The position numbers were made by a program, and so were the translations under genes. This document shows positions 18,621 through 28,292 of a stretch of DNA of 64,000 nucleotides, piece after piece. Origin of the DNA: Gammaproteobacteria bacterium (GTDB taxonomy: Bacteria; Pseudomonadota; Gammaproteobacteria; Burkholderiales; Nitrosomonadaceae). The stretch covers positions 2,976,001 through 3,040,000 of the forward strand of contig CP054180.1 in the NCBI GenBank assembly GCA_015709635.1, written 5' to 3'. Within the stretch, counting starts at the first letter, position 1. Every line of letters begins with the position of its first letter. The notes under the pieces were generated by a model, which saw nothing but the letters and a program-made list of their open reading frames with translations, had not been told where the DNA came from and searched no databases.

Positions 18621-19949
18621 TTATTCCGGCACGATTTCACCGCGCAGCGAATGCGACCGCGCTTCGGTGATGCGCACGTCGGCAAAACACCCGACCAGTG
18701 CCGGATCACAAGCCAGATTGACAACGCGATTGTTGTCGGTGCGGCCAAAGAATTCCGCGGCATTTTTTTTTGATACGCCTTCCAGCAGCACACGTTGAAT
18801 CGACCCAACCATGTTCTGGCTGATTTTCCGCGCCTGCTGGTTGATTTGCGCCTGTAAGCGTTGCAACCGCTCCAGCTTAAGTTTCTGCGGCGTATCGTCG
18901 GGCAGATCGGCGGCAGGGGTGCCGGGGCGCGGGCTGTAGACGAAGCTGTACGATTCGTCGAAATTCATTTCTTCGATCAATTGCATCGTTGCTTCAAAAT
19001 CGGCTTCGGTTTCGCCGGGAAACCCGACGATGAAGTCGGAAGACAGCGAAATATCCGGACGGATCGCGCGCAGTTTACGGATGATCGATTTGTATTCCAG
19101 CACGCTATAGCCGCGCTTCATCGCCGCCAATATCCGGTCGGAACCGGATTGCACCGGCAAGTGCAAGTGATTGACCAATTTCGGTAATTGGCTGTAAGAC
19201 TGAATCAGACGCGCAGTGAATTCCTTCGGGTGTGACGTGGTGTAGCGGATACGCTCGATGCCGGGAATTTCGTGCAAATATTCCAGCAGCATGGCGAAAT
19301 CGGCGATTCCGCCGTCGTCCATGACACCCAGAAAGGCATTGACGTTCTGCCCGAGCAAGTTGATTTCCTTCACGCCTTGATCCGCAAGAATAGCGATCTC
19401 AGTCAACACATCACCCAACGGGCGCGACACTTCCTCGCCGCGTGTGTATGGCACCACGCAGTAACTGCAATACTTGCTGCAACCTTCCATGATCGAAACG
19501 AATGCCGTGACACCTTCGGTGCGGGCGGGCGGCAGATGATCGAATTTTTCGATTTCGGGAAAGGTAATATCCACTTGTGAGCGACCGGTCGCCTTACGCG
19601 TTTCGATCAGTTGCGGCAAACGGTGCAGGGTTTGCGGCCCGAACACGACGTCGACAAACGGCGCGCGGCTGACGATCGCTTTGCCTTCCTGACTGGCGAC
19701 GCAACCGCCGACGCCGATCAATAAATTGGGATTGCTTTCTTTTAGATGGCGCACGCGCCCGAGATCATGAAATACTTTTTCCTGCGCTTTCTCACGCACC
19801 GAACAGGTGTTGAACAAAATAATGTCGGCCTGCGCCGGATCGTCGGTGGGCTCCATGCCGTACGCGGCATGCAGGACATCGGCCATTTTTTCCGAGTCGT
19901 ACTCGTTCATCTGGCAGCCGAAGGTTTTGATATAAAGCTTGTTACTCAC
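18621..19949 (-). CDS. miaB: tRNA methylthiotransferase MiaB
   Basis: MiaB is a radical-SAM enzyme that adds a methylthio group to i6A37 of tRNAs. The 442-residue protein shows the N-terminal UPF0004 domain with three Cys for the second 4Fe-4S cluster (FGCQMNEYDS, NTCSVREKA, GVGGCVA). The radical-SAM triad is CSKYCSYC, and a TRAM domain lies at the C-terminus. It opens the leftward operon miaB-ybeZ-ybeY-corC-recJ. Confidence 0.97.
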   Translation of the reverse strand: MSNKLYIKTFGCQMNEYDSEKMADVLHAAYGMEPTDDPAQADIILFNTCSVREKAQEKVFHDLGRVRHLKESNPNLLIGVGGCVASQEGKAIVSRAPFVDVVFGPQTLHRLPQLIETRKATGRSQVDITFPEIEKFDHLPPARTEGVTAFVSIMEGCSKYCSYCVVPYTRGEEVSRPLGDVLTEIAILADQGVKEINLLGQNVNAFLGVMDDGGIADFAMLLEYLHEIPGIERIRYTTSHPKEFTARLIQSYSQLPKLVNHLHLPVQSGSDRILAAMKRGYSVLEYKSIIRKLRAIRPDISLSSDFIVGFPGETEADFEATMQLIEEMNFDESYSFVYSPRPGTPAADLPDDTPQKLKLERLQRLQAQINQQARKISQNMVGSIQRVLLEGVSKKNAAEFFGRTDNNRVVNLACDPALVGCFADVRITEARSHSLRGEIVPE

Positions 19950-19966
19950 GAGTTGACCAATACGAT

Positions 19967-20338
19967 TTAAAAAAAGAAAAAACGTTTTTTCGGTTCCGGT
20001 ATCTGCTGCCCTTCATTCTCCGCTTCCTTCACTTCATCCGGCGTCAGAATCCAGATGCGGTGCAGATTTCCGGCGATATCCAGTTGGTAGCGGATCAGAC
20101 CGGTATAGTTCGCCGCGGTTGGCAGAATGATAAAATTATCAACCCCGCGAATCTGGCCGCCAGCACCCATCTGGAACTGTTGATCATTGATCGTGAAGAG
20201 CGGAAAAGAAACGGTAGTCAAATTACCCAACCGGCTATCGGTAGGAAATTTCCGGGTTTGCTGACTGAAGACAGGCTGTGTCAGTAGGCACAATACGGTG
20301 GCGAGCAATCCTAGCATCACCTGTGTTTTTTTCATCAT
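19967..20338 (-). CDS. Small exported hypothetical protein
   Basis: About 123 residues, with a signal peptide (MKKTQVMLGLLATVLCLLTQ, site near VFS-QQ). The mature part includes FTINDQQFQMGAGGQIRGVD and ends in the very unusual RFFFF. The open frame extends to 20413, but the ATG at 20338 or 20335 begins the signal peptide, so the longer start is unlikely. It lies 17 bp upstream of miaB and may be the first gene of that operon. I do not recognise the family. Confidence 0.5.
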   Translation of the reverse strand: MMKKTQVMLGLLATVLCLLTQPVFSQQTRKFPTDSRLGNLTTVSFPLFTINDQQFQMGAGGQIRGVDNFIILPTAANYTGLIRYQLDIAGNLHRIWILTPDEVKEAENEGQQIPEPKKRFFFF

Positions 20339-20515
20339 GTTATTGCACAGCAACCGGATAAAAGACCAATGAATAAACAGAGCACGATCAGGGATTTGAA
20401 TTTTGATCCGCACCTGATGTTTCCGAGGGGCTTATGATACGCTAAAGAGAAATTTTGTATCAATGGTTTTGCAACCTCCCTGCGTACTCTCCAATCGATT
20501 ATACAAAATAAAGCG

Positions 20516-21502
20516 ATGAGCAATCTGCAGCGTATCTATCAATTGCACCGCATATTGGCATCCCGTGCCCTGCCGGTGTCGCACCAAACGCTCGAAGAAC
20601 GGTTGGAATGTTCCCGCGCCACGGTCAATCGCACCATCGAGTCGTTGCGGTTGTATTTCAATGCCCCGATCGTCTATGACCGGGAACGCAACGGCTATTA
20701 CTACGATACTCAGGAAAAAACCGTATTTGAATTGCCCGGTGTCTGGTTTGACGCGCAGGAATTGCACGCGCTGCTGACCATGCAGCAACTGCTGGAACAA
20801 ATTCAGCCCGGCCTGCTCGCCGTGCAGCTCAAGCCGATGCAAGAACGGTTGAAAAAAATACTGGCGACCCAGCAACTGAGCGATCCGGATGCAGTCAAGC
20901 GCATCCGTATTCTAAGCATGATGGGCAGGCAACCGGATCTGCAGCATTTTCAGTCCGCCGCCAGCGCCGTGTTGCAACGCAAACAACTCGACATCGTCTA
21001 CCACAGCCGTGGCCGCGACCAGCAAACCGAACGTACCGTCTCCCCGCAACGGCTCACGCATTACCGCGACAACTGGTACCTCGACGCTTGGTGCCACAAG
21101 CGTGAAGCGCTGCGCAGTTTTGCCGTGGAGCGCATCGCGGCATGCCAAATGCTCGACTGCGCAGCGCGCGACATCACCGACAGCGAACTCAATGGCCATT
21201 TCGCTTCCAGCTACGGTATTTTCGCCGGCCAAGCAAAACATACCGCCGTGTTGCGTTTCACCGCCGAGCGCGCCCGCTGGGTCGCGGATGAACAATGGCA
21301 TCCACAGCAGCAAGGCCAGTTCCTGCTCGACGGCAGCTACGAGCTACGCGTTCCGTACGCCAACGAAACCGAATTGGTGATGGACATCCTCAAGCACGGC
21401 GAAGCGGTTGAAGTCATCGCCCCGGAAGCGTTGCGCCAGACTATTCTGCAAAACTTGCAAAAGGCGCAGGAGAATTATTTACCCGAAAGGAAGAAAGAAT
21501 GA
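20516..21502 (+). CDS. WYL-domain transcriptional regulator next to the cas genes
   Basis: A 328-residue regulator with an N-terminal winged helix-turn-helix (residues 1–65, including VSHQTLEERLECSRATVNRT) and a C-terminal WYL domain. The family signature itself is visible as HYRDNWYLDAWCHKREALRSF around residue 185. WYL domains bind nucleic acid or nucleotide ligands and are strongly associated with phage-defence loci. It reads in the same direction as the cas genes and is separated from the HIRAN gene by 234 bp. I infer that it controls the cas operon; direct binding cannot be seen. Confidence 0.88.
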   Translation: MSNLQRIYQLHRILASRALPVSHQTLEERLECSRATVNRTIESLRLYFNAPIVYDRERNGYYYDTQEKTVFELPGVWFDAQELHALLTMQQLLEQIQPGLLAVQLKPMQERLKKILATQQLSDPDAVKRIRILSMMGRQPDLQHFQSAASAVLQRKQLDIVYHSRGRDQQTERTVSPQRLTHYRDNWYLDAWCHKREALRSFAVERIAACQMLDCAARDITDSELNGHFASSYGIFAGQAKHTAVLRFTAERARWVADEQWHPQQQGQFLLDGSYELRVPYANETELVMDILKHGEAVEVIAPEALRQTILQNLQKAQENYLPERKKE

Positions 21503-21669
21503 AGCCAGGACGAAACGATCGGTAACCCTTGCGGCGCGGAAAAAATATAAATCGTGTCGCTTGCGGGCGTAAGAAACGCGGTAAGCCGGAGATTTTTCAT
21601 GGCATCAAATCAGCCGCGTCATTAATGGATTGAACCGGAAACTTTTCTGAAAACTTGAGATGATTTCAA

Positions 21670-21690
21670 CAGGCTCAGGTTTTGAGCCTG
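21670..21690 (+). promoter_or_regulatory. Hairpin between WYL gene and HIRAN/cas3 operon
   Basis: Perfect 8-bp inverted repeat CAGGCTCA (21670–21677) and TGAGCCTG (21683–21690) with a 5-base loop and no T-run. It lies 47 bases before the HIRAN start. It could be an operator or a 5'-leader hairpin of the cas transcript, or a weak terminator of the WYL gene. Confidence 0.35.
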
Positions 21691-21736
21691 CGGCTTGGGA
21701 TAATGCAAGGGTGTCATTTTTCGATGGAGAAACACC

Positions 21737-22132
21737 ATGTCCCGGCGCGTATTCCTGCAATCATTCACCGCACTGCTCGGCGGACTTGCGTTACCGGCAT
21801 TGACGCAAGCGAAACCGGCCACTAAACCATGGAAAATCCTGCAAATCTCCCCGATAGCAGGATTCCAGTATCACCAAGGCGAAACCCTCTGGCCGCAACT
21901 CGCCACCGGCCAATCCGTCACCCTGATACGCGAACCCGGTAACAGCTTCGACCAACGCGCGGTGCGCATCGACTGGCAAGGCGAAAAACTCGGCTATATC
22001 CCCGCAAAAGACAACGCCGCCGTCTCGCAACTGCTGGATCGCGGAGAAAAATTATCGGCTTTGATCGTGGGGTTGAAAAAAAGTAATAATCCGTGGGAGC
22101 GGATTGAAGTGGAGGTGAGATGGTTTATATAG
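21737..22132 (+). CDS. HIRAN-domain protein with a Tat-type signal, coupled to cas3
   Basis: A 131-residue protein. Residues 1–25 look like a Tat signal peptide (SRRVFLQ followed by a hydrophobic stretch and LTQA). The rest is a HIRAN domain: GETLWPQLATGQSVTLIREP, NSFDQRAVRIDW, KLGYIPAKDN. HIRAN domains bind DNA 3' ends or unusual DNA in eukaryotic and bacterial repair proteins. A Tat signal on a DNA-binding fold is odd; the alternative is that the arginine-rich N-terminus is not cleaved. The last 13 bases overlap the cas3 start at 22120, so translation is probably coupled to cas3. Confidence 0.75.
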   Translation: MSRRVFLQSFTALLGGLALPALTQAKPATKPWKILQISPIAGFQYHQGETLWPQLATGQSVTLIREPGNSFDQRAVRIDWQGEKLGYIPAKDNAAVSQLLDRGEKLSALIVGLKKSNNPWERIEVEVRWFI

Positions 22133-24567
22133 CGCATAAGAATCATACATTGGAACAGCACCTATTAGGTGTAGCTGATAAAGCAAAAGGCTTTGCTGCC
22201 AAGTTAAGCTTGGCTGAGCAAGGTGAACTGATAGGGTTGCTGCACGATTTGGGTAAATACAGTGCCCAGTTCCAAACTTATATCCAATCGGCCATTGGTT
22301 TGATTGATGAGGACAAAGACGATTATGTCGATGCACAGGGTTTAAAGGGCAAGGTAGATCATTCCACCGCAGGTGCCCAACTTATTTGGAATGAGTTATC
22401 CAGACAAGGTAAATTTGGGCCAATTGTAGGTCAGCTTTTATCGTTGTGTATTGCATCACATCACTCAGGCCTGATTGATTGTATTTCTCCTGGTGTAGCA
22501 GCTCCGAGCATTGACAAGTTCACAAAAAGAATGGGGACCCGGGAAGAAAGATCGCATTTTGAAGAAGTGCAAGCGAAGATGGATGCAAGCATCATTGCAC
22601 GATTTCATGAACTTATCATTTCTCCTAAGTTGATTGACAGAATAAAGAGCTTAATTCTTCAGATTGCTCAACATGATTCTGGTAATGAGTTAATTACAAG
22701 ATTCAAAATCGGATTGCTGGTTCGTTTTCTTTTTAGTTGCTTGATTGACGCAGATCGTATTGACACAGCAGATGCGGAGAAGCCGCGAGCAGCAAAGAAG
22801 CGACAGCATGGAGATTATATTGAGTGGTCAATATTGATCGAGAGATTGGAGAAAAGGTTAGGCGAATTTACTAATGCTGAGCCTATAAACAAAATTAGGC
22901 GCAATATTGCTGATCATTGCCGTGATGCAGCGCAAAGAGATAAGGGAATTTTTACATTATCAGTTCCAACAGGTGGCGGGAAAACACTTGCTAGCCTTCG
23001 CTTTGCACTCCACCATACGCGCCAGCACAAAATGGAGCGAATAATTTACATTATTCCCTACACTTCCATCATCGACCAGAATGCGGATGTGGTGCGTAAA
23101 ATTCTTGAGCCGGAGGGTGAATTGCGAGGCAACGTCGTGCTGGAACATCACTCAAATCTCACATCGGAACAGCAAGGCTCGCGTGAAAAAGTACTAACAG
23201 AAAACTGGGATGCGCCAGTGATTTATACAACCATGGTGCAATTGCTTGAAACACTCTTCGGGGGAGGTACTCGTGGTGCAAGGCGGATGCACCAATTGGC
23301 AAACTCCGTATTGGTTTTTGATGAAATCCAGACTCTGCCAGTTAATACTGTCCACATGTTTTGCAATGCTATCAATTTTCTTGTGGAACAGTGCGGTAGC
23401 AGTGTGATTTTATGTACTGCCACTCAACCGTTACTGAATAGCGTGGATCCTTCAAAGGGAGTTTTGAAATTTACCAAAGATAGCGAAATCATGCGTGATG
23501 TGAAGCAATTATTTGACGATCTGGAGCGTGTCAAAGTGTTCAATCAACGCAAGCCAGGCGGTTGGAAAGTTGAAGAGGTCGCCGAATTGGCATTACGCGA
23601 AGTAAGTGAGAGTGGTAGCTGCCTGGCAATCGTGAATACCAAGAAATCTGCGCAAGCATTGTTCTCGTTACTCAGACAAACGCAAGGAATGCACGTGTTT
23701 CATCTCAGCACTAATATGTGTCCAGCGCACCGTAAAAAGATTCTGGCTGAAATTCGGAAGTTACTGGAGGATAAATCCCCCGTGCTTTGTGTGAGCACAC
23801 AATTGATTGAAGCTGGCGTGGATGTGGATTTTGGCGCAGTTATCCGCTACACGGCAGGGCTAGATTCCATTGCGCAAGCGGCGGGCCGGTGCAACCGCAA
23901 CAAACGCCGCGAGGTGGGACGTGTCCATGTCGTCAACCCAGCCGATGAAAATCTGGATATGCTCATGGATATTCGAGTAGGCAAAGAGGTGGCTGAGCGT
24001 TTGTTGGACGATCAGAAATCTGGTGCCGAAAATTTCGATGGCGGCATGATCGCGCCACAAGCCATGAAACGGTATTTTGAGTATTACTTCTTTGCGCGCA
24101 AGGATGAAATGGATTACCCGGTTTCAAGGGAGGTAGTCGGGCGCGATGACAGTTTATTAAACATGCTTTCCATCAACCTGAAAGCCGTTGCGGATTATGG
24201 CCGTGAGCACGATTCAGCGCCAAACATTTATCTACGCCAATCCTTCATGACAGCTGCCAAAGCATTTAAAGTGATCGATGCGCCGACACGGGGTATCATC
24301 GTGCCTTACGGGAGTGAGGGAAAAGAATTGATTGGTGAGCTTTGCGGCGCATTCGAGGTTGAAAAACAATTTAAACTCTTGCGTCGTGCGCAGCAATATA
24401 CAGTTAATGTATTCCCTCATCAGTTGGAAAAATTACAAGAAGAAAGAGTATTGCATGAAATACAGACAGGTGTAGATATTCTCTATCTTGCAGATGCTCG
24501 CTACTACAACGAGGATTTCGGGCTGAGTTTAATGCCTGAAGGGAAAATGGAGGTTCATTGTGTCTGA
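22120..24567 (+). CDS. cas3: CRISPR helicase/nuclease Cas3 (type I-C)
   Basis: Cas3 is recruited by target-bound Cascade and unwinds and degrades the non-target strand. The 815-residue protein has an N-terminal HD nuclease (LLHDLGK with H42 and D43, DHSTAGAQ, ASHHSG). A superfamily 2 helicase follows, with motif I VPTGGGKT near residue 283, motif II DEIQ, motif III CTATQP and motif VI QAAGRCNR. All catalytic residues expected for both activities are present. It overlaps the upstream HIRAN gene by 13 bp and the next gene cas5c by 8 bp, so this is one tightly packed operon. Confidence 0.97.
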   Translation: MVYIAHKNHTLEQHLLGVADKAKGFAAKLSLAEQGELIGLLHDLGKYSAQFQTYIQSAIGLIDEDKDDYVDAQGLKGKVDHSTAGAQLIWNELSRQGKFGPIVGQLLSLCIASHHSGLIDCISPGVAAPSIDKFTKRMGTREERSHFEEVQAKMDASIIARFHELIISPKLIDRIKSLILQIAQHDSGNELITRFKIGLLVRFLFSCLIDADRIDTADAEKPRAAKKRQHGDYIEWSILIERLEKRLGEFTNAEPINKIRRNIADHCRDAAQRDKGIFTLSVPTGGGKTLASLRFALHHTRQHKMERIIYIIPYTSIIDQNADVVRKILEPEGELRGNVVLEHHSNLTSEQQGSREKVLTENWDAPVIYTTMVQLLETLFGGGTRGARRMHQLANSVLVFDEIQTLPVNTVHMFCNAINFLVEQCGSSVILCTATQPLLNSVDPSKGVLKFTKDSEIMRDVKQLFDDLERVKVFNQRKPGGWKVEEVAELALREVSESGSCLAIVNTKKSAQALFSLLRQTQGMHVFHLSTNMCPAHRKKILAEIRKLLEDKSPVLCVSTQLIEAGVDVDFGAVIRYTAGLDSIAQAAGRCNRNKRREVGRVHVVNPADENLDMLMDIRVGKEVAERLLDDQKSGAENFDGGMIAPQAMKRYFEYYFFARKDEMDYPVSREVVGRDDSLLNMLSINLKAVADYGREHDSAPNIYLRQSFMTAAKAFKVIDAPTRGIIVPYGSEGKELIGELCGAFEVEKQFKLLRRAQQYTVNVFPHQLEKLQEERVLHEIQTGVDILYLADARYYNEDFGLSLMPEGKMEVHCV

Positions 24568-25333
24568 TTTCAGAAGAAGCAGTATTGAATTCAAGGTGTG
24601 GGGGCGATTCGCGCTCTTTACTGATCCGCTGACAAAAATCGGTGGCGAGAAGTGCTCCTACCATATCCCGACTTACGAGGCGCTTAAGGGCATTGCCAAG
24701 TCGATCTACTGGAAGCCCACTATTATTTGGGTGATTGACGAAGTTCGGGTGATGAAGCGTATTCGCACACAGACCAAAGGCACCAAGCCACTAAATTTCG
24801 AGGGTATTTATCCAAGTGAGAGGAATCCTCAGAAAAAAGAAACGCCGCCAAATACTCTGGCGATTTATACCTTTCTGTCGGATGTTGAATATCAGGTTAA
24901 AGCGCATTTTGAATGGAATATGCATCGACCTGAATTGGCGGAAGACCGCAACGAATCCAAGCATCACATCGTCGCCAAGCGAATGCTGGAACGTGGTGGA
25001 CGGCAAGATATTTTCCTTGGCACCCGTGATTGCCAAGGTTATGTCGAACCCTGCAAGTTTGGGTCGGATGAAGGAGCTTACGACACCGATGGCGAGCTTG
25101 CTTATGGCCTGATGTTTCATGGGTTTGATTATCCCGACGAGACTGGCGACAACAATCTCCGCGCGCGTTTTTGGCAACCCACGATGATGAATGGTGTGAT
25201 CCGATTTAGTCGCCCCGAGGATTGCAAGGTTAGTAAACTCATCAGGGAAATGCCAGTCAAGAAATTTGAGTGTGGACAAAACCTCCTTGATGTAGAAAAA
25301 GAAGAGCCATTGTCATTGGAGGATATGACATGA
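24560..25333 (+). CDS. cas5c: Cas5c (Cas5d), type I-C crRNA-processing subunit
   Basis: In type I-C systems there is no Cas6; Cas5c cuts the pre-crRNA at the base of the repeat hairpin and stays bound to the 5' handle. The 257-residue protein starts FRRSSIEFKVWGRFALFTDP, a Cas5 RAMP-type N-terminus. It carries the I-C-type segments ALKGIAKSIYWKP and RNESKHHIVAKRMLERGGR, followed by IFLGTRDCQGYVEPC. It overlaps cas3 by 8 bp and cas8c by 4 bp. Confidence 0.95.
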   Translation: MSDFRRSSIEFKVWGRFALFTDPLTKIGGEKCSYHIPTYEALKGIAKSIYWKPTIIWVIDEVRVMKRIRTQTKGTKPLNFEGIYPSERNPQKKETPPNTLAIYTFLSDVEYQVKAHFEWNMHRPELAEDRNESKHHIVAKRMLERGGRQDIFLGTRDCQGYVEPCKFGSDEGAYDTDGELAYGLMFHGFDYPDETGDNNLRARFWQPTMMNGVIRFSRPEDCKVSKLIREMPVKKFECGQNLLDVEKEEPLSLEDMT

Positions 25334-27261
25334 GCTGGATTCAGAAACTTTATGACACATATGAACAGTGTGCTGGTCAGGCTGATCTGTTCAGTACCGA
25401 ATCTTCGCTGGAGCCAATATGTCATACCTCCCAGCAAGCTCACATTGAGGTAACCATTAATGGGGAGGGAGATTTCCTACGCGCCAATGTAATCCCCAAA
25501 GGACAAGGCGTGACGCTTGTGCCATGTACCGAAGCATCGGTTGGTCGGTCAGGAAGCAAGCCCATTAATCACCCGCTATGCGACAAGCTGCAATATCTTG
25601 CGGGTGACTTCAGCAAATTTGGTGGTGTGGTTACATCAGGGTTTGCAGACGATCCAACAGAACCACATAAGATTTATCAATCTCTTTTGTCCAAATGGGC
25701 GAACTCCTCTTTCACACATCCAAAAATAATTGCGATTCAAGCTTATGTGCAGAAGAGACATTTGGTTAGCGATCTTGTACGAGAAAAAATTTTACTTACC
25801 GATGAAAAGAATCAGTTGTTGACGGAGTGGAGCGGCGACAAAAAAGAAGCCCCCGCTATTTTTGGCATAATGCCTAATAGCAATTCCCCCGATGGTGCAG
25901 TCATTCGCTGGCGGGTCGAAATTCCTGGTGAACCCTTATCAGAAACTTGGAAAGATCGAGGCTTGATGGATGCTTGGATTGCTTTCTACAGCAGTCAAAA
26001 AGATAACCAAGGCCTTTGCTTGGTCACAGGTAAAATTTTGAACTTGGCAGAGCAACATCCTGCCAAGCTCAGGCATGGCGCGGATAAAGCAAAATTTATT
26101 TCATCCAATGACACCAGCGGTTTTACATTTCGCGGGAGATTTGTTGATGCCAATCAAGCTTGTGGTGTGGGCTTCGAGGTCACACAAAAAGCGCACAACG
26201 CATTGCGTTGGCTGATTACTCGTCAGGCTTACCGAAATGGTGATCAAGCAATTGTTGCGTGGGCTGTATCTGGAAAAAAAATACCAGACCCATTTGCGAA
26301 TTCTTTTGATCTATTTGGAATTGTATCGGAGGAGTCAGAGGCCAAACAGAATCATGCGGGTCCAAGCGATGCAGGGCAAGCTTTTAGTCAGCGTTTAGCG
26401 AAGAAACTTGCCGGGTATCGGGTTGAAATCGGTTCTGCCAAAGAAATTGTGGTAATGGCGCTGGATTCAGCTACACCTGGTCGTATGGCGATTACCTATT
26501 ACCGAGAACTTGATCATTCAGAATTTCTGAACCGAATTGAAGCATGGCATAAAGAATATGCTTGGCATCAGAATTTTAGCAAGGATATGAAGTTTATTGG
26601 AGCGCCAGCTCCCAAGGATATTGCTGAAGCTGCGTTTGGCCGCCGATTGGATGAAAAATTACGCAAAGCAACGATAGAGCGTTTGCTGCCTTGCATCATT
26701 GATGGTCAAAATATTCCTCTTGATCTCGTGGAATCAACTGCTCATAGGGTAAGCAACCGAGTTGGGCTCGAATACTGGGAGTGGGAAAAATATCTTGGCA
26801 TTGCCTGTGCGTTATTTAGGGGTTATCAAAAAGAAAGGGGTTATCAAATGGCATTAGAATTAAATCGAACCAGTCGTGATTACTTATATGGTCGTCTTTT
26901 AGCGATCGCGGAAAACATTGAAGATCGCGCGCTGTATGTTGGCGGCGAGAAGCGTGATACCAGCGCTGCAAAGTTGATGCAACGTTTTGCCGATCACCCG
27001 TTTTCAACATGGAAAACTATTGAGCTTTCATTGAGCCCATATAAAACTCGTTTACGATCTAAGCGTCCAGCATTTCTTGCCACAATGGAAAGTCAGCTTG
27101 ACGAGGTTATCAATTTATTTCAGACAAATGACTTTATGGAAGATAAAAAATTATCTGGGGAGTTTTTGCTAGGTTATCACTGTCAACGACAAACACTCCG
27201 AACCAAGCATGAAACCGAGCAAACCGAGAATGTAGAAATAGACATTACCGAAACAAATTGA
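25330..27261 (+). CDS. cas8c: Cas8c (Csd1), type I-C large subunit
   Basis: The large Cascade subunit, which recognises the PAM and, in type I-C, also yields a separate small subunit from an internal start in its 3' part. The 643-residue protein has Csd1-family segments: NHPLCDKLQYLAGD, CLVTGKILNLAEQHPAKLRHG, DTSGFTFRGRF, and C-terminal LNRTSRDYLYGRLLAIAENIE. Its ATG overlaps the cas5c stop. A possible internal start for a Cas11-like product would lie in the last 150 codons; I did not find a clearly better ribosome site to place it. Confidence 0.95.
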   Translation: MSWIQKLYDTYEQCAGQADLFSTESSLEPICHTSQQAHIEVTINGEGDFLRANVIPKGQGVTLVPCTEASVGRSGSKPINHPLCDKLQYLAGDFSKFGGVVTSGFADDPTEPHKIYQSLLSKWANSSFTHPKIIAIQAYVQKRHLVSDLVREKILLTDEKNQLLTEWSGDKKEAPAIFGIMPNSNSPDGAVIRWRVEIPGEPLSETWKDRGLMDAWIAFYSSQKDNQGLCLVTGKILNLAEQHPAKLRHGADKAKFISSNDTSGFTFRGRFVDANQACGVGFEVTQKAHNALRWLITRQAYRNGDQAIVAWAVSGKKIPDPFANSFDLFGIVSEESEAKQNHAGPSDAGQAFSQRLAKKLAGYRVEIGSAKEIVVMALDSATPGRMAITYYRELDHSEFLNRIEAWHKEYAWHQNFSKDMKFIGAPAPKDIAEAAFGRRLDEKLRKATIERLLPCIIDGQNIPLDLVESTAHRVSNRVGLEYWEWEKYLGIACALFRGYQKERGYQMALELNRTSRDYLYGRLLAIAENIEDRALYVGGEKRDTSAAKLMQRFADHPFSTWKTIELSLSPYKTRLRSKRPAFLATMESQLDEVINLFQTNDFMEDKKLSGEFLLGYHCQRQTLRTKHETEQTENVEIDITETN

Positions 27262-27271
27262 GGAAAACATC

Positions 27272-28250
27272 ATGAGCACATTGCAAAACAAAATCGACTT
27301 CGCCGTTATCCTGCGAGTTATACATGCAAACCCTAACGGCGATCCACTGAACGGAAATCGTCCACGCGCGGACTATGACGGACATGGAGAAATTACTGAT
27401 GTTTGCATTAAACGTAAACTCAGAAATCGATTGTTGGAGAATGGTCAAAGTATTTTTGTACAGTCCGATGATCAAAAAACAGATGATTTTAAAAGCCTAA
27501 AAGCAAGAGCAGATGCTGCTCTTGGGAAGAAGCTTGGTTCAAGCGAAACAGTGAAGTTGGCTTGTGAGCAATGGTTTGATGTTCGTACATTTGGACAGCT
27601 CTTTGCGTTCAAATCAGACAAAAAAACAAAAAAAGAAACTGATAGTGAAGGTGATAGCGGCGTATCTATTGGCATTCGTGGTCCCGTAACGATCCAATCT
27701 GCATTTAGTGTGGAGCCAATCGATGTCAGTAGCACCCAGATTACCAAGAGCGTTAGCGGTGAAGGGGACGGCAGCAAGCGTGGCTCTGACACAATGGGCA
27801 TGAAACATAGAGTTGACAATGGGATTTACGTTTTCTACGGTAGTATGAACCCGCAATTGGCTGAACGAACGGGATTTAGCGATGCCGATGCTGATACTTT
27901 GAAGCAATTGCTTCCAAAGTTATTTGAGAATGACGAGTCATCCGCAAGGCCAGCGGGAAGTATGGAAATACTGAAAGTGATTTGGTGGAAGCACAATTGC
28001 AAATCCGGACAATATTCTTCGGCCAAGGTACATCGAACACTTCGAGAATCGATTCAGTCTGACGGAAGTTTTGAGCTTGAGGAATTAGAAGGTCTTGAGC
28101 CTGAAATCATTAATGGGTTTTGATGGCCTTTATTATTCGCATTCAATCCAACTTGATGATAGTACTGTGCCAAGGTCATTCGAGGATTATCAAGTTAATG
28201 TTAATGAAACCGGTTTGCCATCCGGTGTAACCTTGGAAAGAAAGGCATAG
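27272..28250 (+). CDS. cas7c: Cas7c (Csd2) backbone subunit, frameshifted near its 3' end
   Basis: Cas7c forms the backbone that holds the crRNA in type I-C Cascade. The open frame 27272–28123 codes for 283 residues with clear Csd2 features: DFAVILRVIHANPNGDPLNG, CIKRKLRNR, WFDVRTFGQLFA, GIRGPVTIQSAFSVEPI, MGMKHRVDNGIYVFYG. It ends at TTT TGA (28118–28123). If one T is skipped, the frame stays open for 42 more codons to TAG at 28250 and reads FDGLYYSHSIQLDD, then VPRSFEDYQV and GLPSGVTLERKA. This looks like the genuine Csd2 C-terminus. The break could be a mutation, a sequencing error in the four-T run, or +1 frameshifting at a slip-prone TTT TGA. Confidence 0.88.
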
Positions 28251-28292
28251 CGATGAGAAACGCCAATTGTTTGATGACAAAAGAGCACCGAA

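Noticed and set aside
28123..28227. A 34-codon frame starting at the cas7c stop (ATG 28123)
   Set aside because: The other frame of the same stretch continues the Cas7c C-terminus convincingly, so this small frame is a by-product of the frameshift.
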